Shown here in pieces: positions 1-7,420 of a stretch of DNA of 18,118 bases. Positions within the stretch are counted from its first letter, which is position 1; the number at the start of each line of letters is the position of its first letter. Location of the stretch: assembly GCA_023229385.1 (NCBI GenBank), contig JALNZI010000023.1:1-18118 (forward strand), written 5' to 3'. Position numbers and translations under genes: made by a program. The notes under the pieces were generated by a model. The model did no database searches and had not been told where the DNA came from. It saw only the letters and a list, made by a program, of their open reading frames with translations. The DNA is from Candidatus Omnitrophota bacterium. GTDB taxonomy: Bacteria > Omnitrophota > Gorgyraeia > Gygaellales > Profunditerraquicolaceae.

Positions 1-20
1 TAATGTTGTTTTTTTTGATT

Positions 21-323
21 TTAATATCCACGAGTTCTTTTTTCTTTTGGGACAACTGGAATTATTCGATCCGATGTTTTTAAAATATCCGAGTTTTTGT
101 TTTCGTCAACCATTTCAATGACAATATTTTCATACCCATACCAATCGGTATAATCAATAACCCCATAATCTCCACCTAAAATATCTCTCTTAGATTTGTA
201 ATATTTATCAATAACCTTATTTAATTTTTTGTCATAATCTACTACATGAACATTTCCGTCGGAATCAATAACGACATTTTTAATGTATTCATTTGTTCGT
301 TTGTCAAACGCTTTAAATTTCAT
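21..323 (-). CDS. Small phage protein, weak YopX-like N-terminus
   Basis: This 100-aa protein has no firmly recognised function. Its first residues (MKFKAFDKRTNEYI) resemble the start of YopX-family phage proteins (K-F-R-A-W/F-D), a family of unknown function. The rest does not show the usual YopX ending, so the resemblance is only suggestive. The protein is soluble, rich in Lys, Asp and Tyr, and has no membrane segment. It ends in TAA. It is the last minus-strand gene in the window and is separated from the gene before it by 117 bases, so it may have its own promoter (see the motif at 337-357). The start ATG at 323-321 follows an A-rich leader without a Shine-Dalgarno sequence. Confidence 0.75.
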   Translation of the reverse strand: MKFKAFDKRTNEYIKNVVIDSDGNVHVVDYDKKLNKVIDKYYKSKRDILGGDYGVIDYTDWYGYENIVIEMVDENKNSDILKTSDRIIPVVPKEKRTRGY

Positions 324-336
324 CGTAACCTTTGTT

Positions 337-357
337 TAATTTAAATAGTTTATTTTT
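337..357 (-). promoter_or_regulatory. Candidate phage promoter motif (copy 1)
   Basis: Read on the minus strand, this element contains ATARACTATTTAWATTA and sits 13 bases before the start of the 100-aa gene. A copy differing at 2 of 21 positions lies at 5435-5455, before the SSB gene. Both lie in intergenic DNA just upstream of minus-strand genes, so a phage-specific promoter or translation leader is possible. This is inference from two similar sites in AT-rich DNA. The rest of the 324-440 gap holds no gene, only A/T tracts and an 8-base inverted repeat (361-368 with 442-449). Confidence 0.25.
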
Positions 358-440
358 GGGGGATGGTATCAATTTTCATCATGATTTAAAAAATTATTTT
401 TTTATTTTTCAACTCCAACTACAAATATTGTATTTAAAAT

Positions 441-728
441 TTACCATCCTTTAAATATTCTATCAGGTGGTGGGGAAGGAGGCCAACAAGTCGTTGATTG
501 TTGTACATACTTTCTGTTACTTTGTTTTGTACCTTCGTGTAATGATGTTGCCCATTCTGTTACCAGTTTCTGTTTTATACACTGTAACTCTTTGAGTGAA
601 TTGATTATAGAAATAAAAACAGGACACCTTAAAACAGTCTCATTGCACAATTCAATGAATTCAATTTGAGATTCCAAATCTGTTTTACCTGATAATTCTA
701 TAAGATCAACCATATTTTTTTGTTTCAT
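441..728 (-). CDS. Hypothetical phage protein, 95 aa
   Basis: I do not recognise this protein. The reading frame stays open up to 812, but the ATG at 728 (MKQKNMVDLIEL) is preferred: it lies 7 bases after the stop of the preceding gene, whereas the longer form would overlap that gene by 77 bases. The N-terminal two thirds look helical, with an acidic stretch (DLESQIEFIELCNE) and three Cys residues. The C-terminus is unusual: a proline cluster (WPPSPPPDRIFKGW) ends the protein. It is the last gene of the helicase operon before a 117-base gap. No signal peptide or membrane segment is evident. Confidence 0.65.
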   Translation of the reverse strand: MKQKNMVDLIELSGKTDLESQIEFIELCNETVLRCPVFISIINSLKELQCIKQKLVTEWATSLHEGTKQSNRKYVQQSTTCWPPSPPPDRIFKGW

Positions 729-735
729 ATCATTT

Positions 736-1014
736 TTATTTTTCAAATATAAAATATTGTGTAATACTCGGTGAATTTTCGTCATCTTCACATTCAATAC
801 CAAACAAAGCATATTTATCTATTATTCGTGTTGGAACAATCGATACTGATTGCTCATCTACAATCAATTCAAACAACAAATCATCCAATCCATGATGTTT
901 GAATAATTCATTTAACTTACACACAATTTCATCGTGAACTGTAATTATATTTGTTTCTGATAGATATTTTTTATTATCCATTATATCAGATATATCATCT
1001 TTTAAATTTTTCAT
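736..1014 (-). CDS. Hypothetical phage protein, 92 aa
   Basis: This is a small acidic protein of unknown function. Its ATG overlaps the helicase stop in an ATGA arrangement (1011-1014), so it is probably translationally coupled to the helicase and co-transcribed with it. The sequence suggests an N-terminal helical region (residues 1-45, with HDEIVCKLNELFKHHGLDDLL) and a C-terminal beta part (LFELIVDEQSVSIVPTR, then ITQYFIFEK). No catalytic motif, Cys pair or membrane segment is seen. Its position invites the idea of a replication accessory protein such as a helicase loader, but nothing in the sequence shows that. Confidence 0.7.
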   Translation of the reverse strand: MKNLKDDISDIMDNKKYLSETNIITVHDEIVCKLNELFKHHGLDDLLFELIVDEQSVSIVPTRIIDKYALFGIECEDDENSPSITQYFIFEK

Positions 1015-2405
1015 TTTTTATTTTTGTTTAAGTCATTAAACTTGTTCAATAAGTATTGTTTTACATCTTTTGATGATTCTTTCATAACTTTTGTTACTTT
1101 TTGTCCTTCAATTGAATTGCCTTCAAATATTTCAAATCTCCCATTGTTCAAATTAACATTACTCGGAAATGTGATTCCGTCTGGGCCCAATCTGTTTTTT
1201 ACAATGTGCACTCTTCCTGTACCATTTAGTTTGTCTTCAAGTTTCCTTGAAAGACTGATGATAAAATCAGCAACCATTGTTTTTGAATATGCACCCGAAA
1301 TATCACTGGATAAAATAATATCACTTTTTGAACCTTCACGATTAACTTGTGATGCAGTCCAAATTGGTATTTTTAACTCACCCGACATTCCTCTCAATTC
1401 TTCATATATATTTTCCAACATTTCATCGGTACGAGCATTTTTATTATAACTTCTGTTATTTTTTATTAAGTCTGCATAATCTAATATAACAATATCGGGT
1501 TTAAAACCAGATAATATTAGTTTCTGATAGTGAGCACGAATGGTTAATAACGAAGCAGTTTTAGTTGGATAACCTTTGATGAATAATTTACCTTTTAATT
1601 TTTTGATTTCATCTTCTATATCTTCAAGATTATCTGATAAATCCTTTACATCTATTCCAGTTAATATACTGTCATACCGCTTTGATACATCCAATTTAGA
1701 TATTTCCAATGTATAATGTAATACATTAAATCCTAATTTCAATGCACTTAATCCAATATTACTCAAACACCAGGTTTTTCCTGCACCACTCGCTGCCATA
1801 ATAACATATAATTCACCATTTTCTCCGTATGCAGAACCACCTTGCATTAAATCATTGATTATTGGCCACGGAGTCGGTATTGGATTTCTACTAAATATTT
1901 TGTATCTATCCTCTACTGAATCATTATTATAATCAAGTCCTATATCTCGATTAGTTCCATAATTAATTGCACGATCAATAACACGTTTAATTTCTTCATA
2001 ATTATTTTCTTTTAATAAATCAGCACATTCTATAATTGCATTTTTTAAATGTAAATTTTTACAAAATGTTATAAATTCACTTTGGATAAATTCAAAATCA
2101 CTTTTTTCTGAATCTGAATTAATTATATTCAAAACATCTTTGAATCGTTTTACTATATTAACCCGCTCAGATGTATTTTCTACTTTTGATAACTTTATTT
2201 TGATTACATCAATTGTAGGAAGCTCGTTAAATTTATGAAAATATTCTTTTATTGCTGTTATTAAAAATATATCTGATTCAGATTCAAATATGGTTGGGTC
2301 TAATATATCATATACTTCTCCTAAGAACTGTTTATCTGTTAGCAATATTGCTAATAACTTTAATTTAAAACTGTAACTATAATTTTTGAAGTCCTCTTTT
2401 GACAT
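1011..2405 (-). CDS. dnaB: Replicative DNA helicase, DnaB/gp41-like
   Basis: This is an SF4 hexameric helicase that would unwind the phage fork 5' to 3' on the lagging-strand template. It has 464 aa, close to T4 gp41. The N-terminal domain (about residues 1-150) fits a DnaB-N-type helical domain (LLTDKQFLGEVYDILDPTIF). The ATPase domain follows, with Walker A MAASGAGKT at 203-211, a likely catalytic Glu in YTLEIS near 234, Walker B PDIVILDYADL at 303-313, and the sensor segment WTASQVNREG at 349-358. IVKNRLGPDG near 401-410 fits the arginine-containing region by the intersubunit site. The gene starts 29 bases inside the end of the exonuclease gene and ends with an ATGA overlap onto the next gene. 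No primase is fused to it, and none is seen in the window. Confidence 0.93.
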   Translation of the reverse strand: MSKEDFKNYSYSFKLKLLAILLTDKQFLGEVYDILDPTIFESESDIFLITAIKEYFHKFNELPTIDVIKIKLSKVENTSERVNIVKRFKDVLNIINSDSEKSDFEFIQSEFITFCKNLHLKNAIIECADLLKENNYEEIKRVIDRAINYGTNRDIGLDYNNDSVEDRYKIFSRNPIPTPWPIINDLMQGGSAYGENGELYVIMAASGAGKTWCLSNIGLSALKLGFNVLHYTLEISKLDVSKRYDSILTGIDVKDLSDNLEDIEDEIKKLKGKLFIKGYPTKTASLLTIRAHYQKLILSGFKPDIVILDYADLIKNNRSYNKNARTDEMLENIYEELRGMSGELKIPIWTASQVNREGSKSDIILSSDISGAYSKTMVADFIISLSRKLEDKLNGTGRVHIVKNRLGPDGITFPSNVNLNNGRFEIFEGNSIEGQKVTKVMKESSKDVKQYLLNKFNDLNKNKK

Positions 2406-3414
2406 TATAATTTATTTGGTCGAGACTAAAGAAACTCGTTCGTAAAAAAGTTTCTAAATTTTTAATATTAATTTTATTTTTTATTAATCTAATCATCAAT
2501 GATTGAGATTCTAATCGTTTGGTTTCTTGTAATCTTAATATATCAATAATCCGTTGTTTAGTTTGTCCCGATATATCAACATCCTCAAGTTGCATCAATT
2601 GATAATTTCTTTTTATGATTGTTTCATCAATTTTTTCTATTAATTTTTTATCGTCTAAACTCTTTATATTAAATATAAAACTTTCTGGAGATTCAATCAA
2701 TATCTCATTTAAAAATTTAAATTTTTTTTCAATGGTTTTTGTTCCAATACCAGAAATACCGGGTATATTATCTGATTTATCTCCGAGCAACACTTTATAA
2801 TAAATAAAATTTTCAGGAAGTACATTAAATTCCCGTTGAATTTCTTCTCTATTATAAGTTTTCTTTTTAGTCGGACTCCAAATTGTTATTCTGTCGTCTA
2901 CCAATTGTAAAAAATCTTTATCAGTTGACATTATACATATACCACTGTTTGGATTAAGTTGTTTTGTCGCATATGCAATAACATCATCTGCTTCCACATT
3001 ATCAACACAAACAATAGATAAAGGTAAATCTTCAAGAAAATCCATCAATGTTAACAATTGCCAAGTTGTATTGAGTGTATCTTCAGTTTCTTCTTTCAAT
3101 TTTCGTTTAGCAACTCGATTCTCCTTGTATTCTTTGTAAAGACCTCTCCTTTTCTGGGAACCACCTTTTCCATCAAATACAATTATAACTTTTGTTGGAT
3201 CATAAGTTCGTATTGCAAATCCAATACTGTATAAAAACCCTACTATTCCACCTACCGGATTACCATTGTCATCAATATATGTATTAACAGAAACAGAACG
3301 TATAAATGTATTTGTTCCATCCACAATCAATATTCGACTGTTGGGATCAATTGGTTCATCGTTCTGTTTCTTGTCAACAATAGTATTCAGTAATTCTAAA
3401 TACTTGTTTCCCAT
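2377..3414 (-). CDS. 5'-3' exonuclease / flap endonuclease (T4 RNase H-like)
   Basis: This 345-aa metal-dependent 5' nuclease of the PIN/FEN superfamily would remove RNA primers and flaps on the lagging strand. The acidic active-site set is visible: ILIVDGTN (Asp32), VIIVFDGKGGSQKRR (Asp81), VEADDVIA (Glu141, Asp143, Asp144), STDKDFLQ (Asp165, Asp167) and LLGDKSDNIPG (Asp212, Asp215). The helix-hairpin-helix-like DNA-binding segment GISGIGTKTIEKKF follows at about 219-232. The basic loop at 87-106 (KRRGLYKEYKENRVAKRK) fits the helical arch. The N-terminus carries some 25 extra residues before the first beta strand. Start and upstream uvsX stop share one base (TAATG at 3412-3416), implying coupled translation. 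The gene ends in TAG. Confidence 0.92.
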   Translation of the reverse strand: MGNKYLELLNTIVDKKQNDEPIDPNSRILIVDGTNTFIRSVSVNTYIDDNGNPVGGIVGFLYSIGFAIRTYDPTKVIIVFDGKGGSQKRRGLYKEYKENRVAKRKLKEETEDTLNTTWQLLTLMDFLEDLPLSIVCVDNVEADDVIAYATKQLNPNSGICIMSTDKDFLQLVDDRITIWSPTKKKTYNREEIQREFNVLPENFIYYKVLLGDKSDNIPGISGIGTKTIEKKFKFLNEILIESPESFIFNIKSLDDKKLIEKIDETIIKRNYQLMQLEDVDISGQTKQRIIDILRLQETKRLESQSLMIRLIKNKINIKNLETFLRTSFFSLDQINYNVKRGLQKL

Positions 3415-4574
3415 TAAATTAAATTTTCTTCTAATTCATCTGTCTCAAGTCCATCATAATCTACTTGGTCAATTGGTTTATATTTCATTATATATGCAGA
3501 ACATATTTTATCATAAATTAAAGTACGAAATTCGTTGTCAGTTAAAATGTGCTCAATAAATTTATTTTTTGTAAATTCTTCACCTTCGGGTTCATTTGTT
3601 TCCAATACTACCATTTGATATTTTTTTCCAGATGCTTTGGTTATCATTCCAATATCAATCATGAAGTCAAACCAAGATATATAATCTTGCACCCCACTGT
3701 CAAAATGTATGTCAAAATTCACGTGTCTAAACGGTGGCCCAATTCTATTTTTGATAACCTTTGCATTTGTTTTAACACCAACAATTTGTTCAAAATTATT
3801 ATAAGTACCTTTTATTTGACCAACGGATTTTAAACGTATTCTCACACTCGAATGAAACGGAATTGCTTTCCCACCCGAAGTTGTCCATTGTTCAGCGAAA
3901 ACCGGTGCACCCAATTTCTGTCTCAATTGACTTGTTAGTACCAACAGAATTTTTTGTTTAGCTATAAGCAATGTCATTTTTCTCATTGCCTTAGACAATA
4001 TTATAGCTTTTGTTGTACTCCAACCGTCCTTTGAATAATCTGCTTCTGATTCAACTTTGGTAGTAGCAGCAGATACGGAATCTACAATTATTACCAATGG
4101 CTTATCTTTATCTGATTCTCTTACTTTGAGAATCATTTGTTCAATTGTATCAAATATATCTTCAACCGTATCTAATTGAGTGTATAACATTGCTTTGGTA
4201 TCAACTCCAACTGCATTCAAGAACGTTCTATCTGCTGCATTTTCTGTATCAATATATATTCCAATACCACCCATTTTTTGTGTATTGGCAATAATGTGAG
4301 CACACAACAAACTTTTTCCAGCTCCTTCTAATGAATTTATCTCCACAATTCGACCAAATGGTAATCCTGCATTCGGTCTATTGGCAATTGCTAAATCCAA
4401 TAATGTTGATCCAGTTGATACCCAATATTTAATATCGGATGGATTTTCTACTGAATCATCAAATGAATATAACGAACTTCCTATCTTTGCAAGTTGTTTA
4501 TTAATATGTAAAGATAAAATGGAAGCCAAATCGTCCTGAGATGGCTTCCCTTTTGCAATAACATTTTTTGCCAT
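3414..4574 (-). CDS. uvsX: UvsX/RecA-family recombinase
   Basis: This ATP-dependent strand-exchange protein forms filaments on single-stranded DNA and drives recombination-dependent replication and repair. It has 386 aa, like T4 UvsX. The Walker A region is SLEGAGKS at 81-88, with Ser where the first Gly usually stands. A catalytic Glu follows in YIDTENA (Glu111). Walker B is LVIIVDSVSA (160-169), and TSQLRQK (214-220) is the RecA-like sensor segment preceding loop L2. The region around ADYSKDGWSTTKA (179-191) fits loop L1. The tail is acidic (DGLETDELEEN), as in many recombinases, where it modulates DNA binding. The ATG lies one base after the SSB stop, so the two are surely co-transcribed. 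No UvsY-like mediator is recognised here. Confidence 0.93.
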   Translation of the reverse strand: MAKNVIAKGKPSQDDLASILSLHINKQLAKIGSSLYSFDDSVENPSDIKYWVSTGSTLLDLAIANRPNAGLPFGRIVEINSLEGAGKSLLCAHIIANTQKMGGIGIYIDTENAADRTFLNAVGVDTKAMLYTQLDTVEDIFDTIEQMILKVRESDKDKPLVIIVDSVSAATTKVESEADYSKDGWSTTKAIILSKAMRKMTLLIAKQKILLVLTSQLRQKLGAPVFAEQWTTSGGKAIPFHSSVRIRLKSVGQIKGTYNNFEQIVGVKTNAKVIKNRIGPPFRHVNFDIHFDSGVQDYISWFDFMIDIGMITKASGKKYQMVVLETNEPEGEEFTKNKFIEHILTDNEFRTLIYDKICSAYIMKYKPIDQVDYDGLETDELEENLI

Positions 4575-4575
4575 T

Positions 4576-5406
4576 TTATTTTAACAAATCATCAAAGTCA
4601 TCTAATATCTTATCTGTTTTTGATTTACTTTTTGGTGAAGGAATTAAATCATCCAATTCGTCATCAACATCAATCGTTGTTCCTATATCAATTTTATCTT
4701 CTGTTATTTTAGTTGGATTTTTATCTGGATCAGTTTCAGTGTTGTTTTCTAACCATTTTTTAAGAACATTTTTTAATTCATCGTATGTGCTTTGTTCATA
4801 GACATCAAAAATGTCCGGTTGATCTTCTAAAATTTTTGTTTTCAAATCAACATCATCTGTTATTTTTGATTCTCTGGGCTTTACTTTAATACCGATTTTT
4901 CCATATGTATTACCAGCTTCTTCTGGAGTAGAAAATGTAACGATTATATCTCTACCAGCTTCCGAATCTGTAATATCACCATAATCTGGATCTGCTAAGT
5001 ATCCCAATAATTCTTTATATATGTCTGAACCGAACCCCCAGAACTTAGTTCCTTCTTTTTCCTCACCACGAACGATGATAGGTACAAACGTTCTCATCTT
5101 TGGTTGCAACTTTCTTGACATTAGCCAATCTTCCTTGTTGCCTGTATCCGATAACGAATCTGCAAATTCTGCTATTGGATCGGGATCTTTAAATGTTGCA
5201 GGTGATAGATAACTTTTTCTTCCAAATTCATAATGAAAAAATAATTCTTGAAATGGATAATCTTTCTGGTATTGATTTGGTACAATCCTAATTTGATTGA
5301 TTCCTGGTTTTGGTTTCCAAACAAACTGTTTGGTTTTCGATGTGTTGGATGTTTGTAATGTTTTGAGTTTTTTTCTGATCATCTCAAGATCAATTTTTGT
5401 TGCCAT
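4576..5406 (-). CDS. 32: gp32-like single-stranded DNA-binding protein
   Basis: This protein coats single-stranded DNA at the fork and organises partner proteins. It has 276 aa (T4 gp32 has 301). The N-terminus is basic (MATKIDLEMIRKKLKTLQ), as expected for the cooperative-binding arm. The core carries gp32-like blocks: NQIRIVPNQ, FFHYEFGRKSYLSPATFKDPDPIAEF, FVPIIVRGEEKEGTKFWGFG and DYGDITDSEAGRDIIV. The zinc ligands of T4 gp32 are absent: there is no Cys cluster. The C-terminus from about 225 on is strongly acidic and ends DDFDDLLK, matching the acidic tail that recruits partners in this family. It heads the tight SSB-uvsX-exonuclease-helicase cluster and follows a 55-base gap with a candidate promoter motif. 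No Shine-Dalgarno sequence precedes the ATG. Confidence 0.88.
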   Translation of the reverse strand: MATKIDLEMIRKKLKTLQTSNTSKTKQFVWKPKPGINQIRIVPNQYQKDYPFQELFFHYEFGRKSYLSPATFKDPDPIAEFADSLSDTGNKEDWLMSRKLQPKMRTFVPIIVRGEEKEGTKFWGFGSDIYKELLGYLADPDYGDITDSEAGRDIIVTFSTPEEAGNTYGKIGIKVKPRESKITDDVDLKTKILEDQPDIFDVYEQSTYDELKNVLKKWLENNTETDPDKNPTKITEDKIDIGTTIDVDDELDDLIPSPKSKSKTDKILDDFDDLLK

Positions 5407-5434
5407 GGTCTAACGTTGTTTTAATTTGTTTATA

Positions 5435-5455
5435 TAATATAAATAGTCTATTTTT
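5435..5455 (-). promoter_or_regulatory. Candidate phage promoter motif (copy 2)
   Basis: Read on the minus strand, this is the second copy of the ATARACTATTTAWATTA motif, 28 bases before the SSB start. It matches the copy at 337-357 at 19 of 21 positions. The SSB gene heads a block of highly expressed replication genes, so a promoter here would make sense, but no transcription start can be shown. A third, weaker match lies before the 525-aa baseplate gene near 14382-14396. Confidence 0.25.
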
Positions 5456-5461
5456 CTAACA

Positions 5462-5887
5462 TCACATCAAATTCCCATCAATTTCAAAATCTTTTTTTTG
5501 ATTGTTGATTACTGTCATAAATTTAATTGGAATTTTTTCTAAATTTCCTGAACGAATTATTAGTACATTGTTATTGAATTCATCCCACTCAATTGGAAAA
5601 TTTTCATCAATTTCACCATTGTTAAATGATTTAACGATTTCATTCAATGCATTGATTGTATAAAAGATATTCAATCCTTTTTTTCGATGCACTGAAATTG
5701 TATTTTTGTTTAACGGTTCGTTATCAGAAAATATATTATATGTATATATTATTTCGTTTGTATTTTCTAAACTTTCAAACACATATATTTTATTACCAAT
5801 GATTTCATATGTGGTTAAAATTTTCTGTAAAATAATCAAATCATTGTTTTTTGGAACAAATGATAAAAGTAGTCTTTTTTTCTTCAT
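5462..5887 (-). CDS. Hypothetical protein between polymerase and SSB genes
   Basis: This 141-aa protein has no recognised function. It opens MKKKRLLLSFVPKNNDLIILQK and appears to be an alternating alpha/beta soluble protein. A central block (KNTISVHRKKGLNIFYTINALNEIV, about residues 79-103) looks like the best-ordered part. The segment before it is rich in aromatic and Asn residues. No signal peptide or membrane helix is seen. Its ATG shares one base with the stop of the 509-aa gene (TAATG at 5885-5889), so it is translationally coupled to that gene, and it is followed 55 bases later by SSB. Its place inside the replication operon suggests a DNA-metabolism role, but no residue pattern confirms that. 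Confidence 0.8.
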   Translation of the reverse strand: MKKKRLLLSFVPKNNDLIILQKILTTYEIIGNKIYVFESLENTNEIIYTYNIFSDNEPLNKNTISVHRKKGLNIFYTINALNEIVKSFNNGEIDENFPIEWDEFNNNVLIIRSGNLEKIPIKFMTVINNQKKDFEIDGNLM

Positions 5888-7416
5888 TACTTGATATGTT
5901 TTTTGATTTTTAATTTTGAATTTGGAACAATTTCACGACCTTCTATTGTAAAGGAATAATGGGAATCATTGTTTGATCTATAACCAATTGAAACATATTT
6001 AAATTCATTGTCTTCAAAATTGTGAAGTAAATATGTATTCATTGTCATATGACCACCAACTTGTGGCTCTAATCGAATTACAACAATTGTATCATTGTTC
6101 AATTCGTTCTTTAATTTATTTCTATACATTGAACCATTTCCCAAATACAGAGGTGATTGTCCTTCTTTTATTATAAATAGTGGAAGTTCAGTTTTTCCGA
6201 ATGTCATTTCCTTATAAAAATCAATTAAATCAGAAATTAATGATTGTTTAATATTTTTTTGGTCAATTATAATATCTGTTTGATGTTCCAATAATCCTAT
6301 TATACAATCAAATGCAGCAAGATTACACAATAACAAATGTATTTGATGTTCTGATAATTCACCGTTTATATTTGAATATCGAAAATTTTCAAAATCAGAA
6401 TCATAAAAATATATCCCCAACTGTTGTAAATCATTGACTTTGTTTTTTAATATTTCTAATTTGTCATTTAATAAAATTAACAGACTCTGAAACAATGTTA
6501 TGTCATTTATTATTTTTTTTGATAACTCTTGTATGTTTATGTCCAAATATTCAATCAATTTGTCGGAATTATCTTCCAGTCTCAATATTTCATTAACAAT
6601 ATGTTGTTCTAAATTAGATAATCCATATTTATTAACAAAACAAGTTTTAATTTTCCCCAACTGATGTTTTTTTAATTTAAATGACATTTGATAAAAATCT
6701 ATTCCAGATTTTGTTGTACATTTACCAGTTGTTTCATCAACAATAACCGATTCTGATTTGATTTCGTTTATAAATTCAGAATATGAAGATGTTGAATTAT
6801 ATACAATACAATCAGTGGTATTTTGTTTAAATCCGTTCGTATATAAATTCAATTCCTCTGCTTCTTTATATTTATCAATGTTGTTGTGAACAAAATTGAT
6901 GTTATTCAATGAATTATACGAACTTGAGACAAAATTATATGTACTCGAAGCAATTGCAGACATTTTATTTATTGTTTTAATATCTGCTTTATCAATATTA
7001 TCGTATACTATTCTTGCATCTGAACACCAATCTAATTTATCATTATTCAAAACAATTTTTATATCCTGTTTAACATTTTCGATTGGTTGAGAATAATTTA
7101 CATATAAACCCAATATTGCACTAACTTCATTAAATGAAGTATTAGTCATATTCCCTAATTTTTTCTCGTTTATTTTTTTGAACAATAATTGAAATGTTGT
7201 CTTTGCACCTATTATCTCGTATATATTATTAAGATTAGATTGCATCAAAACAGTGTATTTCTTTCCTTGATTGTTACCAAGAGTTTTTTTTATAGGAAAC
7301 ATATTATCATTATACTCTATTTTAGTAAAGTATATTTCATTTTCATCAAAAACATCTTTTCTTTTAATATAGAAGGTTGTACCTATACTATATTTATCAT
7401 CATAAACACTTGCCAT
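5887..7416 (-). CDS. Unknown 509-aa protein, possible PD-(D/E)XK-like nuclease core
   Basis: I do not recognise this protein with certainty. Its middle shows TDCIVYNSTSS (about 201-211) followed by FYQMSFKLKKHQLGKIK (241-257). An Asp on one strand, then a strand with S-x-K-x-K-K and a Q-L-G-K-I helix start, resembles the core of PD-(D/E)XK nucleases and of phage proteins that carry an S-x-K-K motif. The canonical D/E-x-K is not exact, so this is an inference. Residues about 265-330 are helical and Leu/Ile-rich (LIEYLDINIQELSKKIIND). The C-terminal third is a beta-rich domain (GHMTMNTYLL, KYVSIGYRSN) with a basic end (KLKIKKHIK). The gene begins 4 bases after the polymerase stop and ends in a TAATG overlap, so it belongs to the polymerase operon. 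Confidence 0.8.
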   Translation of the reverse strand: MASVYDDKYSIGTTFYIKRKDVFDENEIYFTKIEYNDNMFPIKKTLGNNQGKKYTVLMQSNLNNIYEIIGAKTTFQLLFKKINEKKLGNMTNTSFNEVSAILGLYVNYSQPIENVKQDIKIVLNNDKLDWCSDARIVYDNIDKADIKTINKMSAIASSTYNFVSSSYNSLNNINFVHNNIDKYKEAEELNLYTNGFKQNTTDCIVYNSTSSYSEFINEIKSESVIVDETTGKCTTKSGIDFYQMSFKLKKHQLGKIKTCFVNKYGLSNLEQHIVNEILRLEDNSDKLIEYLDINIQELSKKIINDITLFQSLLILLNDKLEILKNKVNDLQQLGIYFYDSDFENFRYSNINGELSEHQIHLLLCNLAAFDCIIGLLEHQTDIIIDQKNIKQSLISDLIDFYKEMTFGKTELPLFIIKEGQSPLYLGNGSMYRNKLKNELNNDTIVVIRLEPQVGGHMTMNTYLLHNFEDNEFKYVSIGYRSNNDSHYSFTIEGREIVPNSKLKIKKHIK

Positions 7417-7420
7417 AACG

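Noticed and set aside
361..449. 8-base inverted repeat GGATGGTA (361-368) and TACCATCC (442-449)
   Set aside because: The arms are 73 bases apart, no T-run follows, and one arm overlaps the end of a gene. It is probably chance.
5438..5445. TATAAATA on the plus strand, equal to the T4 late promoter consensus
   Set aside because: It points into the antisense of the 141-aa gene, with no plus-strand gene nearby. Such an 8-mer is expected by chance in DNA this AT-rich.
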